The translations under genes were made by a program, and so were the position numbers. 64,000 nucleotides of DNA from Nectonema munidae. Lineage: Eukaryota; Nematomorpha; Nectonematoida; Nectonematidae. Where the stretch lies: NCBI GenBank assembly GCA_030549495.1, contig JAUIRK010000787.1, forward strand, positions 37,745 through 101,744, in the 5' to 3' direction. Position 1 is the stretch's first letter. Each line of letters opens with the position of its first letter. The notes below the pieces were generated by a model that ran no database searches, was not told the DNA's origin, and worked only from the letters and a program-made list of their open reading frames with translations. Below are positions 35,024 to 50,000 of the stretch, piece after piece.

Positions 35024-38000
35024 AACGCGGTTCAATTATTAAATTTTGAAACATTTCTGTTTTTAATTGTTTAAAATGCCATTAATAACCATTTATTTTT
35101 TAATTGAAAACTTTCTGTTTCTGCTTGGTGGTGTGTCGCGGCTCAAAAAAGTTAGGGAAACACTGGTCTAGCGGGTCCTACAACTATTATTTATAGTTCT
35201 GTCTATGTAAAAGACAATTAATAGGAAAATTTCTTCAAGTTGCGACTAAACCATTCATTTTCCAGTCTGTATTAGTTGGAGTTAAGATAATAGCAGCTTT
35301 CTGACTGTCGTATTCTTCAAGCCGACAAAGTTTCTTACGCATTAAAATTATCAATATCACGATTTTTAGGGATTGTTTTGCAGATCAAGTAAGTTCCTCG
35401 AGATTTTCCATCTTCAAATGTAAACCTAACATCATGCCAGCTACAACTAGTTGGGATTTATCAATTTTTCATTTGATTGTTCACAAAAATACATTTCCAT
35501 AAATTAGCTTTAATAAAATACATCTTTTGCCACAAACAAAAATGCCTGTTTCCTCTAATAATAAGCTATCAGAATTTCTTTCATAACATTTGTGTTGACT
35601 TTTGGTAGTATAAAGTATAAAAATAAACTTTACGATTTTTCAGAGTGCTATGCATTTATCCATACAGCACTTTGTAATCTCACGTTTTTTCATGCTCAAA
35701 TGTTGGGGCAAGATTTAAACATAATTGGCTGTAAGGAAAATGAAAAATTCAGAAACAGTAGATACAACACACTTTCTAGTTGAGTTTTGTTCTTTGGAAA
35801 TTTTATGATGAAAATAGAATGAAACAGAAAGAATAAAATTGATAAAAAATAATTAATCAAAAGAATCATAATAAATAATTAAGTGTTAAAATAATCCCTA
35901 AAATTTCAATTATATAGATACAAAGGAAACAACTGTTTGTTCGTTCTTACTCAGTTTTTAATATCAATCAAAATTTCAAAGTTTATATTTATAATAAGTA
36001 AAATAGTCGTTGCACAGTTTAGTTACAAAAATAGACCAACAATATCATGTTAAAGGCGATAGAATTCTTCAAAATTATTGATTTATCAATCGTGCTATAT
36101 TTTTATAGTACATAATTTTATTTGCTCTTAAACGTTGTTTGAACAGCATATATCTATGGCAGTCGTAGATTTAGACATTGTGCAATCACCCATCCTCTAG
36201 TTTTTGAGTATATATAATGGTTAGTTCAGTCAATTTAAAATGGATTTTTGGAAGGTTCGTAACTGTCCATTGGTTGTTAGTGGGTTAAAATAAGAACAGG
36301 TGGTAATGGACTCAGAATTTCGAAAGGAACGTTGAATCCTAAAGGATGGACTGTAAAAGCGTCAGAAACAATTGTTAACGTAACCTAAAAATAAACGAAA
36401 TTACCTTTATTGTCCATGATTGAAAGCAGAATATTGTAGGAAGAATTTTCGGGATCAAATTCAAATGTATCATTGGAAAAGAATAAAACATTGTGAAATA
36501 TAAAAGCGTGAAATTCTTTCAATATGCTGATTTCTTCGGAATTGAGCGTGACAGAGTTAATAAAATCAATATTAACAAGATATTCTCCATGACGAGAATA
36601 AATTGGAAACCCTGAAATGTGCTAAAACAAAAAACAATTTAAACAACTTACGCTTTAAATTGGATATGAAAAACAAATGTAAATCGGAAAATAAAAAAAC
36701 TTATCATTAGTAGTTTTTCGAGTTTTTTCTAATGGTACGGAAAATTGAACAGGAGAGAGATTTAAGTAAAGATTACATTTAAGAAGAAATATATAGAGCT
36801 TAGATTTGTTCATTCACAAGATTGAACACGTTATAGGTATTTGACCTCTAAATAAAAAAACTTATCATTAGTAGTTTTTCGAGTTTTTTCTAATGGTACG
36901 GAAAAATTGAACAGGAGAGAGATTTAAGTAAAGATTACTTTAAAGAAGAAATATATAGAGCTTAGATTTGTTCATTCACAAGATTGAAAACGTTATAGGT
37001 ATTTGACCTCTAAATAAAAAACTTATCATTAGTAGTTTTTCGAGTTTTTTTCTAATGGTACGGAAAATTCAACAGGAGAGAGATTTAAGTAAAGATTACT
37101 TTAAAGAAGAAATATATAGAGCTTAGATTTGTTCATTCACAAGATTGAACACGTTATAGGTATTTGACCTCTAAATAAAAAAACTTATCATTAGTAGTTT
37201 TTCGAGTTTTTTCTAATGGTACGGAAAATTGAACAGGAGAGAGATTTAAGTAAAGATTACTTTAAAGAAGAAATATATAGAGCTTAGATTTGTTCATTCA
37301 CAAGATTGAACACGTTATACGTATTTAACCTCAAAATTTCAAATCATGCACTTACCATGGTGTTACAAAAACAGAGATACAATGTTGCTGACAAAAATGA
37401 TAGTCAAACATTGCGATTAGAATAATATCCCTAATAAAATTGCGATAACTGCGATTGAAGGATGTATCCAAAATGAATAAACTCAATACGAGCAGCATTT
37501 GAGACGAAAAGTTTTAAACTTATTTCAATGACTTGAAGTTTTATGTTGTCGATCTACACGTGGCAAAGAAATTCGATGTGGTGATTAGCCTATTCAAATT
37601 GCTTTCCTGTTTTACATAATCACTTAGCGCATATCCTTGTGTATAAATCAACTCCCAAAATTAAGAACCAAATTTTGACATTTAATATAGCTCGTTTTAC
37701 TCGTATTCAACCCGAGTTTAAAAAGAAAGTAATGTTGTATATATCAATAAAATTTAACACTTTAAATTAAATTAAACGTCACATATCTATTCTACTCGAG
37801 ACACAAAAATTAAAAAAAACATTTTTTTGCAGAAAATAGTTTTCAAGAAGCTTGACCAACAAGTCAAAATTAAGCTACTCAATGTATGTAGATAAATGCA
37901 AGACTTTTTAAATGATCTCTAATAAATTTGATATCATATCGATGCTGACTGAGAATGATATATACCAAGCTTGATATGTGAAAACAAATGTTTATCATAA

Positions 38001-41000
38001 AATGCAAAATTAAGATACATTTGAAATTTTTTTTGTAGAGAGAATTGCCAATGATTTTTCGTATGATTCAGGATAAAAAACTTTGGTGTTTGGAGATAAA
38101 AAGTCTTTTGGAATCAAGTTATTCATTTTAAGATTGATTTTAAAAACAAACGCAGGGCATGACGGCTTTGGGAAACAATCTTGAAAAATTTGTGATATCT
38201 AAAAAAAAGTGCCATTTTTGTATTATTGAAAGTAACGACTATTTTCAATATTGGCTTTAAATAAATGAAAAAATTTTGGATGACTGTTTTCATCTAATTG
38301 ATTCAAAGAAATATAATGTCGGTGTTTACCTTGCAAATTCTATTTGTTTTTTTAACATGATAACAAAATTTGAAAATATCTAGAATGCTTTATTGAAATC
38401 TCTGAAATAAATTTTTTTCCCTTAGTTGCAATACAAATCTAAAAAATTGTAATCTAAAGTGAAGATACAAATTTGCGTTCCCTAAGCTAATTTTTCCGAA
38501 GAAGATGGGGAGGAGACTTTGCCATTTTTTAGAACTTACTATGTTTCTCCAAATTGCATCAAAAAGATGCACGACAAAAATAAATCGTCTTTTTTCAAAT
38601 TGAATTCTTTTCACTTATTTTGTATATTCACTCTAAAATGAAAGTAACTAGGGAAAATTTTAAAACAAAGAAAAACACATTCACAAATCCGGGTTTGAAG
38701 TTACAAGTCTAACGGAAATCAAAACAATCAAATTCATAAAAATCAATAAATAGAAGAATGATATAAAGTTTTCAAGAAAGACTTAAAATGAAATATAGTT
38801 GAATTTTCTAGATTAAATAATTCACTTTTAAATTTTTTTTCCAATTGGAAAAAAATTCCGTAGAAAATCTTCTAGCACACCTGTTTCGGAGTTTAAAAGT
38901 TGGTGCTATAAAAAAGGATAATTCTAAAAAAACTGCTAGAAAGCGGAATCCGGTAGACAGACTTTTTCTAAAATTAGGAGGGACGCTTGTAAAGACTTTA
39001 CTTTGTATGAAACCTAAAATCATCGCAAAGTTCATTTCTTTGTGTACATCAAAATATACTTTATAGCTCCAAATAAACATATAGAATTTGATAGAGTAAA
39101 TATGAGATATTTGAAGAATGTATCCCGAAATATTTAATAAACCTCAATTTAAAGAAAAAGCATTTCACACTACCCAACAATTCAATGATAACTTTTGTAT
39201 CTCAACTAATAATAATCTTTGAGCGTCGAAGCCAATTTCTTATTTCAAAGGACTAAAGTATAATACCATAGACACAAATATATTGTTATTTTTCCTGAAA
39301 AAAATTTTTTTTTTAAAAAAAAATATATTATAATTTTTTTTTGGTAAAAAAGTGTTTATTAAAATATTAATAGTCTGGTGTAGAGTAAATCATTTCGAAA
39401 AAGTGCGACACAATTCCGAAAACTTTTAGGGATTTTGAAGGGGGTCGGTTTCGATCCTTTTTTGGGGGGGGAATCTTTTTTTAAGGGGGTTTTGAAAAGT
39501 TTTGGGGATCCCCCCCCCGGAAAAATTTTCCCGCTTTTCACCCCCTCCCCTCCCCCCCGTATCTTTAAGTTACATCTAACATCCTAAAACAAAAAAAATA
39601 TGTTTGAAAATTGAGGATGCGGATGTTGAAACTTTTGATGAGAATGTAAAAAAAAATTTATGCATATCCAATACATCTCTAAATTCATCATACTCTCTAG
39701 CAAAATTATACAAAAACTAGAAAGCATATTGTAAGTTGAAAAGGATAAACTATGAAAAGGTCGTACAGTCAATCTTTGTTAATTCTGACTTGAGTAATCT
39801 TAACACAAATTGTTTAAATTCAGCGTATATATGTATAATCCAAATCCTTCATATTGTGTAATGTGGAAAGCCTTTAAAAATAACTTTATTTAATACGTTC
39901 TTTTTTATTTAAAAAAAAGTCTTTTTGTACAAAACGATACAATTTGTTAAAAAAGTTTTTGTTTAAAAATATTTTAAATAGATCTACTATGAACTATAGC
40001 ATAAAAGGTTGTTATGAACTCAAAAGATAGGCAATTTAATTTCAACTTCATAATCTGAATTTTTCAACTATTAGAATCAATTTGGATTAAAAAAAGAATT
40101 TTAAATTGCTAAGGCTTGATTATATATTTCCTATTATTTAAGGGGTGACTAAGTTGTCGATGTTCTTCCTTCTATATACCTGAAAGTGCCATACTCAAAT
40201 CACATTAAAAACTTCTTACTTCGTAAACAATAATTGTCAAGGAAGTAGCGTATTTTAGATGTAAAAGACAACACAACACCCTGCCTTCATATAAAATAGT
40301 ATAAACAGTAGAACTAAAAAGAAGTAATTATTCAAGATACTTTTTTAGATAGTACGATTGATTTTTTGCTAGTCAAAGGATTGTGATCATGACTTTCGCG
40401 AAAGACTTTTTCATAAAAATTTCGATCAATCGGTAGCAGATTATCGTCCAATTCATCTAGAAGTGAACATTACAACTTAAACTAGAATATGCTCGATTTC
40501 AAAGCATATAGGATACAAACTTACTAGCTTTGTGCAGAACTTTACAAGTCTCCAAAGCTACAGCGTATTTGGCAGATTTGATGGAAGGCATAACTTTGCC
40601 AATTATCGTTCTTTTAACAGTAGAACTTATAGGTAGTTTTAGACTGGCTTCATATCCAATTTCTTCCAAGTTACAAATAACTTTCTTTATCCTGCACACT
40701 GGTGATATCAACCCATAGCCATCATTTGGAAGCTTTTGACAGTACCTAATTATCAATGATTAAATTTGAAGTATAGTGCTAGAGCAGACTTTTTTTATTT
40801 TGAAAAAGATGTCTTGTACGCCAGGAAAAAGATTAATGGTGACAAAATTATGTATTCTTACCAATTAATAAGTTGAATGGCATTTGAGTATGAAACCTGT
40901 GGCTTTCCCTCTCCAGGCTCTGGAATATATGGAGGCAGTAAAATATCCAAGTCAAAAAGATCATCGTTTTCGTCATTGATCGAATCCAAGAAGCCAGTAT

Positions 41001-44000
41001 CAATACTGTTGATATCCTCTGACAACTCTGTTTGTCTAGTTGATTTCATAATCTGTTCCCTTAAATCATTTTCAACCTTTCTAAACTTGTCTAAAGTAAT
41101 TTTAAAATTTAAGCGATCAGAAACTTTTGCCAAGAGAATGAAATGTGAAGGAAAACGCCTAGCTCTTCCTTTGGATTGAATGTATGATCGAAAGAGAACT
41201 GGAGGATCGAATCTTACAACGAGATTGCATCTAAAATAGAAAGGGAAGAACAAGTGACTTCATAAGCAACTTTAAAAAATGTAGAGCTATAAAAATTAGT
41301 AAAAAAACCAATAAAAGGAATTGATATTTCAAGTTTTGATTGATAAATCAAATAAAAATATTTAAACAATGTGCAGTCTTTCGATTATTATCCATCAGGT
41401 TATTTTGAGAACAGACTTCCTTATGGTAGAAATTTTGCTTCGATTGCATCAGTCTCGAAGTTAGGTCATTTTTTCAGAAACCAGAAAAGCATGGCTTCCC
41501 TGTACATCATATATTATACATACTAGAGTTGATGCGAACCGGGTAATACCCGCTTAAATATGCTGACGCCGAAGTAAAAACTTTGGTGGGGGGAGGGGGG
41601 AGATGGCGAGAAGAACGTTTTAAATGAGAATAAAGATATGTTTTAACATTACTTAAAAAACAGTGCAATTTTAGTCTCAAGTACACGTTTGTTCACTAGT
41701 GTTATGAATTTTTCAAACTTATAAACAAAAATTAGTTTCCTGTATCTTAGATGAATGAAGTATATTAAAATAAAGAATAAAAAGCTAGGTTTGATAAAAA
41801 TAAATATGAAGGAATATCATCCCAAAATTGGAAAACCTTTAAATGTAGCGTACTTTTATTGTTTTTTCATAGTTCTAATAAGAAAAGGATGCTTTCTTCC
41901 ACCTGAAGAAAACTCCTTACAATTTAAATATGCAATTATTTTAAGATTCTTCAGAACTGTAATTGTAGTTTTTTTTGGTGTGACAAGAACCTAATTGGTT
42001 TGCTACACCTTCTTTTTATATTTAAGATTATTTTTATAATTCTTTTTTCTAAATAAATAAATAATATTCTTTAAAAATACAAATTGTTGGTAGATCATTT
42101 ATTTTTTGGGCATCAATCAAAGAAGATGTATAGAAAATATTTGAAGAAATAAAACTATGATCAAATGACAGAATCAGAAATTCAAGAATTCCTGAAAATT
42201 TGTGAGAAAAAGGGTTAGACAAAAATATAATTTCTTGAATGAGATTTTTGATATTTCAAAAGAAAAAGATCAGTGGAAATGTTTGATACACAACTGGAAA
42301 AGTTGATCACCGTACAAACATTCATTCTTAAAAAAATAACATTTGTTTCTGTTTCGGCAATGCAAACATCTCATTTACAGGAATTGACGTCAGAATTCCA
42401 AATGTTCAAAAAAAGTATAGTAAGACAAATATGCCATATGAATTAGTTACATCTTTAAAATTGTCAACAAATAAAGCTTCAAAACTCTGCAATTATTTTT
42501 GTCAAAAAATAGTGACATTCAAATTAGACAATTCACCCCCGGGACCCCTTCCACGTCACCTCGAAGTAAATCTGAAAAACCACATATCCCCCACACCCCG
42601 GTGGCTAATTGAGTGTTATCCCCGAGTATATATAATTCATGAATTTTTTTATACAGGTACATAAAATAATATACCTTTTATATTTTCATCATATATTTCC
42701 CCTTACAAAAGTCTCTATAATAAATCAAACCCAAACAGTATATTTTATTTTGTGAAATTTTCTATTGCGTTTTTCAAATTGTTACTTTTCATTTTTACAT
42801 GCTTTGAAAGTCAAATTTGAGGATATAAAAATTTCAACTCTTTTCTCATTTAAAAATTTTATAATTCAAACTTATCTGTCCAACCATCTATAAAATGTAC
42901 ATATTGAATTTGTTTGGATTTATTTTAGATATTAGTTCCGAAAAATTCAGTTCCGATATTTCGAAGATACAGAAAAAGTTTGGTCAAAAAAATTATAAAA
43001 AAAAAGTAACAATTTATTCAATGTTACATTGTATTCTTGATTGAGTACTTCGGTTAGTTATGGATCAAGAACATGGAGGTAATAATAAATATCCCAATAT
43101 TGGATATTCTTTTGTTCCTGAAGAAATGAACTATCTCAAAAATAAACTTGGCAATGGCATGGAAGACATGACAAATGCTGATGGATGGAAGGATGCCATG
43201 AAGTTTCTACACCCTTAAAGAATTTTTCAAACAAATTTAAGAAATGCTAGATGGAATGAAAGAACTACAAACATTTTGTTGCCTGAAAAGAGGGCGGCTT
43301 TGCTTAAAACTTAAATATTTGCTAAGCGATCCAAAATATGAGGTTAAAGTTTATCAAAACTTATATGACAGTTTGCATATCCACAAAAAAAATTGAACGT
43401 TGTAAATACCTTTTGGAATCATGATCAAAGAGCGCAAAATATTTCCCAAACCAATCATAGTTCAGGGCGCGCATTTAAATGCCCATATGATCAATATATT
43501 TTTTTATTTGCAAAAAAAGTTGGACTTGGATTTATTTTATCTAATAATTTGATTAAAATAGTTTTTATTCAGATAAAAAATTTGACTTTCTCATTTTACC
43601 TTATGGCTTATAATAAAATTTTCAAACCTTTCATGAAATTAGAAAGGTTCCTTTTTTATAAGCAAAAGCTCAGCAAATTCTGGCAAAGGAAAACTAAAAT
43701 AAATGGAATTTAGTTATTTTGCACTAGCAGTCCCTTCTTGAACTTGATGTTTATATTTTTATTAGATAAACTTGGTTAATGATAAAATAAACTCTTTCAT
43801 TTAAAAACTTCATCCGTGAAAATGTAAAGTAGCATCAGCTCATTAAATGGCTAGAAGAATTTAAAAATACAATCATTTAGCGACTTTTGGGGGTAAAATA
43901 ATAATCCAGGTGCTAGCGGACACGCGCCAAATGGTTTCTTTTCGTGAAACAAGCGCATATCTAGCCATAATTTATGATGGAGGGGTGATAAACATGTTAA

Positions 44001-47000
44001 AATAAACGACGATTACTTTGGAATATCAACACCCTCTTCAAGAACGCTTGTAGCAACTAGGATATTTGTCAAGCCATTTCTAAACTTTTGAATGACAGCT
44101 TCTTGCTGTTTATTAAGTTTATTGGAAATATCTTGATCGTAGTTAATGCCAATTACAAAGTCAGTTTTTATAAAACTTAAGGAAGAGTCAAGTTGGGAGA
44201 TTTTACTTAGGAATTTGCAGAGTAATTCAGCGGTCAATCTTCTTTGAACAAAAATTATTGCAGTGAACATGGGCTCTTTTTTAAGAGAGGTAGATGCATT
44301 GAAGGAGCCAGCATTGCTTTCCTAAAAACAGTTGTGATTAAAGGTTTACTAAAGAAGTGGTGGTTATCATGCATGTATTACAAAACACTAAAATTGCATA
44401 CACATCACCAGGAATTAGATACAAAAAAAAGCTATTTATCCTAAGGATATCTTTAAAGTGAATATCTCGTGCAACGAAGAGGGAATCGCAGGGAATGTCA
44501 AGGCACGGCTGATGATTTGCACAGCGATTTAAAAATACTTAAAAATAAAATGTTTGCCAATACATAGCATTGAATTGCGTATGCAGATTTATCATCTTGA
44601 CTTATCATGATTCCAAGATAAGTCAAGATTGACAATCCCTCTTCAATCGAATTTTTAATAAAAAAAAATAGAGACGCAAACGAATCAAATGATAAATTAC
44701 TTTCGAAAAATGTTGACATCTGAAAATTATCTTCCTTTTCCTGATGAATGGAAAAGATGGTGAAAATTTAAAAAAAATGAGATACTATATTTGGGATGAG
44801 AATATTAATTGGGAATCAGAAGAATCGTTGATTTAGTAAGCTTGACACTTCTTGAAAACGATCCAAACAAAACAGCTTATCATGGGATTAATCTTTTTCT
44901 ATCAGATCGGTGTGTTGGGGGCGTTGCGGCCTATTTTGGGAACCACTCGAGTTGTTTTAAAGGAAATTGAAATTGTTAGAGTTTGAACGCTTGAGGCCAA
45001 TTAAGCAGATATACCTTCTATACTCAACTAGCACATCTTCTGCAATCATCCTACATGCGGTGTTGAGACAAGTTAAGCTCACATTAGTCTGGATAGTAAC
45101 TGGATGGTGTACCTCCTTAACTAAGATGTTGTTGAATGCGTGAACTGAAGCCCTTTTTGTTCTAAAGAGTTTGAAATAATAATGTAGCCCCATACACCAA
45201 TCTTTATCGTTTTATACAGCTAAGCAAAATTATGGTATACAACATAACATTCTCTACTTCCAGCGCATTTAAATACATTTTGAAAATGGAAATGGTAATT
45301 GAAACGATTTGTTAGCATCGTTCCTTCTACGAACATTTGAAAAAGAGCATCTTTAAAAAAGGCGGATCAAATTAAAGGAAAAGAGGATACGTTGGTTTTG
45401 AAAAGAAGACTTTGATAGGAGTCTCGCAAACATTTCACAAGAGTGATGAGCTTGGAAGAAGAAAGAAGTATTAGATCGGTTACTTTGTTTATATCTTTCA
45501 CTTGTTCCTTGACTCGCACATCAAATACAAGGAAGGAAGTAAGCACGGATTCTAACACACTCTTTATATCCTGGTTGTGTTCTTCGGAGATGCATTTTTT
45601 GAGAAAACTAATCACAACCAAACAGGCCTGGATCGAGGAAGATAAGTTAAAGACTGTGGTGCATAAGGAAGAGTAAATTGATACCTTATACATGCACCAG
45701 GGCCCAAGCTCTTGTAAGACATTTTCCAGTTTATAAATAACTTTTAGAACGTGTGTATACTTTTTAGATTTGGAGTTTAAATTCTGGATGCAAAGATTTT
45801 TATTGAATAATTTGAAAAATCTTTTTGCCGTTTGCACAAACTCTTCGCTAATCACATTCCAAAAATTCAATTTGCAAGCTACAGAATCATCATAAAAAAA
45901 TACATACTCTTTCGGTTTGGTAGAATATCTGAAAAAGATTTAAAGAAGCAAATTAAACAAAGAAATGAAACTAAGAAGGATGTAAAGCTAATAAACTAAC
46001 ACAAAGTCGTTACAATAAAAAAATGACAAATTATAACTGATGAAATAAATAATAATTCATCTGTAGAATAAGTATAATAATAAATAGAATACTTGATAAC
46101 TTCATCTATATCTGTTGCTGTGTGAACTTTAGCTTGAAAAAGATTCTCTATGAATACAATGTGCTTTGCAACTTCATCATTTGTACAATTAAAATTAATG
46201 AGAGAGGCTGAGAGACCAAGAATTTGAGGTTTGTTGGGACAGAATACATCATCATTTATCAAATCCATAATTCTTTTGTAAGGATGTAATTTGTAAGCGT
46301 GATGGCACTCATCAAAAACAATCAAATTTATTCTGGATGGTTTGAAAAAGCCGTGAGACAAGACGTTTAATAAAATTTGGTGCGTCAAGACAATGATCTA
46401 AACATTGATCAAATATCCGTTTAATAAATCACTGCAACACAGTATACAGGCGACAAAAAATAGATTAGAAAAAAAGCGTTAATCGGTTTATCATTTGATA
46501 GCAAACTTCCATTTAAAAGCTGACTTACAAAACACCCTTAGCTACACTAAAACTAAATCAACTAAAAGTACATTTATATACTTTGGTTGTTTAGCATTTT
46601 CTGAAAGCTGATGAAAATGTAAAATGAAAAGAAGTGCAAACATCAGCATTACAAAACGGAAAGAAAATAAATTTATAAAACTCAAGATTACTCAATTTTA
46701 AATGAAAGGAAGTGAAGGTGATTCTTGGTTTTCTGCTGCCCTTGGTAGCTGCCACTTTTCAAGAGTAACTCTGACCTGATAACTACACCACTACGCCCAC
46801 TAGATTTTGAGTTAGGAAAAAAATGAAGGTTGTTAGATATGCAAGAATGTCTGCGGGCTGTTGCAGTTGACTTTTTAGAATTAATATAAAAAAGCTGAAC
46901 TTGACAGGAAATGAATAACAAAAAAGATTGGAATCTCATTCCAGGGGCGAACGGCAGGCTTTAATTTGAGTAGTTTTAGCTAAACTAGCGTAGATCTAAA

Positions 47001-50000
47001 ATCTGAAGTCATACTTTTTTATACTATATCTTGGATAATTTCTTGGAAGTGGGAAAAATTTATTAATCTTATTAGATTCCTCCAAATGGATAATGAGCAT
47101 TTAAAATGGAAAAAGATCTCAGTTTTTTACTCAACGTTACACACATAAATTTTTACTTCGAGTTTAATATTCTCTTTTAAAATGAAAAGGAGTTGTTTTG
47201 CATTGAAACACAATTTCTTTTTATAAATTGCTGATTTTTTTAAAAATAAAGCTACTTCAACTCTCGTATTAAAATCGAAAAGATACTTTAATAAAGTTTT
47301 TGCAAAACTAGAAAAGTGAAACTTCTTAAATTTGTTTGTATTTTTAAAGACTTATCCTAAAACATAGTTTTAGATATAATCGTGTAATACCCTTATTTGG
47401 TTCAACTAAAATCTCTAGTGTTAAACTTGTTGTTGTTGATAAACTTACATACTTTGAGTGTGCTACGTTTTTTAAATCAAGAGGAAGCAAGGATGTAATC
47501 CTGTTTTTTTGGAATGGAATCATGCACAAATTTTGGTATCTTAAAAAGTAATGTGAAAGCACGTTTTGAAGATATTAGTTTTATTCGGTATTAAAGAATG
47601 TCTCAAAAAAAGAGATGCCGCAAAAAGTATATATCTTTCCGTATAATGCTTAAGTATATCTATCAATACTTCTTCAAGCGCATATTTAAAACACTACTTG
47701 ATAAACGCCCAACTAAAAAATTGTTTTTAAACTATTAAAACAGAAAATAGGTTGTTCGAGTGTGTTATTATATTCTAATCATTTTAACCTATCCAAGTTC
47801 TAAGATTTAATCAAGCGAAACTATTTGTTTAAATTGTAATTGGAACAAGAGTTAAAAATCATAGTCAACTTAATCATATAAAGATTTTTGAAGAATATTT
47901 AAAGTGTTAAAAGAAAAAATATGCGTTTGTAGCAAATATTTTAGCGTAAATAGGCAAATTAATCCTTTGAGGATTTAAATCTGTAAGAAATAAAGAATTT
48001 TATTTTTAATAATATAAAAAATATACATAAAATATCTTCCACAACAAATTTCAGTCGTCGTATTTTCATGAGAGTATATTCATAATTATTATTTTTTTGA
48101 AGGTAGATTTTTTTTATATTTTTCGAATCGCCTAAGCCAATTTCAAATGTATATTTAGTTTTACCAATTTCGATTGTAAAAAATCAAGGTATTTGTGAAT
48201 TTTATTTCTGAAGCAAGTAATTATTTGTTTTCAAGAGTGGCTGCGTCAAAATAATATAATTTTTTTATATTTATGTTGAACATTTGATCTAGAATCTTTG
48301 AGTCGAACCGAAGTAGTTCGAAGAACAGAAAGATGGGATACAATTAGCAAGGAACTTTCTATTTTTTTGGACACAGCAGTGGCGTAGAAACAATGTGCTA
48401 AAAGTTATGCCTTGATTAAAAACACTAATAGATAAAGAGTGCAGAAGTAAAGTAAAAGTACCTGATATTTGCGAAAAAAAGTAGCCCATGTTATTGTAGA
48501 CCAGATATCACAGTTCATAGAGCCTATAACCATACCTGTACTCAGATCGGTAAACTGCTTTAGGAAAGAACACTGCTGTTGAACTAAAATGACTAAATAA
48601 AGAAGGTAACTCTTACAAAGTGATATAATGCGCTTGGTATTCATCATTTAAAAAAATGGAGGTAAGATACTTTATTAAAGATGTATACCCATCAAAAAAC
48701 ATAAGGACACATTTGTAGAAAAAACTCTTTTTACATTTTCCATACAGCAAAGTTCTTTTTATTTGTTTTACATTTGATTTATATTTCACAATTATCTCTT
48801 TTTCCATTATTGCTTATTCTTGGTTGAGCAACTTTTTTAATAAAAAAAAGATACCTTGCTACTTTCAATTACTGAGTTTGGCTTAGACAAGTGTAACATT
48901 TTTTCCTCCCAAGTCAAGAAAGATATAAAAAGAGTGAACAGGCCATCTTCTTGAAGCTACCCCGACACTCTATTTTCCAGCTATTTGATCTAATATATCA
49001 AAGCCATATTTTAAATTGAGCACCTGGATGCAAACGCGTATGTAATAAAACATTTTTGTTTTTTTCTTTGGTAAACTGTTGATCTTATATTTTCATTTTG
49101 AAAAACGCTTGTGGGTTTTAAATTTTGACGATGGATTTCGTAACTTTTAAGCAATTTCTCTCTTGGCATTGTTTAAAGCGTAACAGCGATCCCATTATAA
49201 CACCACACATGCTTCTATGGACCGGATCAAACTACTGGAATTTTGTAGCGAAGAGAATAGAACGGGTATTAACAGCTCTACCTTCAATAATGCCGATAAT
49301 TTTTTGTGCAAAGATATTTTAGGTGTACAGAATTTACACAACTTTTGTGTTTCGAAAAACATTACTTACTAATCGATATATTTTTTGAAAAAGGAAATAA
49401 ATATTTTTTATTGAAACATTTTTATATTTTTAAAATGGAAAAATTCTTTTAGTATTCATTGAAAGTAAAGGAAAAAAGAATGAAATTCTATTGATGTTGT
49501 TTGACAAGCGCTAATATAGCTGAATATTTTAGATGTATAAATTCGAGGAAAAAATACTAAGACAGAAGTAATGAATTAACACTTGGATATTGATGAAGTA
49601 AATATCATTTTAGGATAACCAAAAAATTTTAGTTCAAAATACTCCATTTAAGCATTTGAAACTAAAATGAAATATTCTAAATATTCTTACCCTTAGATTT
49701 AGATTATGTGAGTAATGTAAGTTTTATTGATTATTTTGGATCTCAATTCATTTTTTTGAATTTATTCGTTGAAATAAATTTCAAGATATAAAAACATAAA
49801 TACGAGAAGACCAATCATTTTCAGTTTACATAAAACGTTTGAAATGAATATATTTTTAGCAGTTAAAAAACGAGTTTTAAAAATAAACATTCTTCATTCT
49901 GCGGACACTCTACTAATACGATATGCATAAAGGAGAATAATTATATCGCGATTAAACACATATGTTATCGGTTGGTTGAAGAAATTATTTCAGTTTCCCC

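Noticed and set aside
36692-37335. CRISPR-like array
   Set aside because: The units are contiguous 161-bp repeats without unique spacers, in an animal intron; it is a tandem repeat.
37357-37430. Candidate Dicer exon ending ATG before gtaagt
   Set aside because: The only open frame (LYLCFCNTM) does not resemble the platform and begins right after a stop; kept only as a note.
39359-39541. Minus-strand ORF rich in Pro, Lys and Gly
   Set aside because: Produced by the homopolymer block; the composition reflects G and C runs, not a protein.
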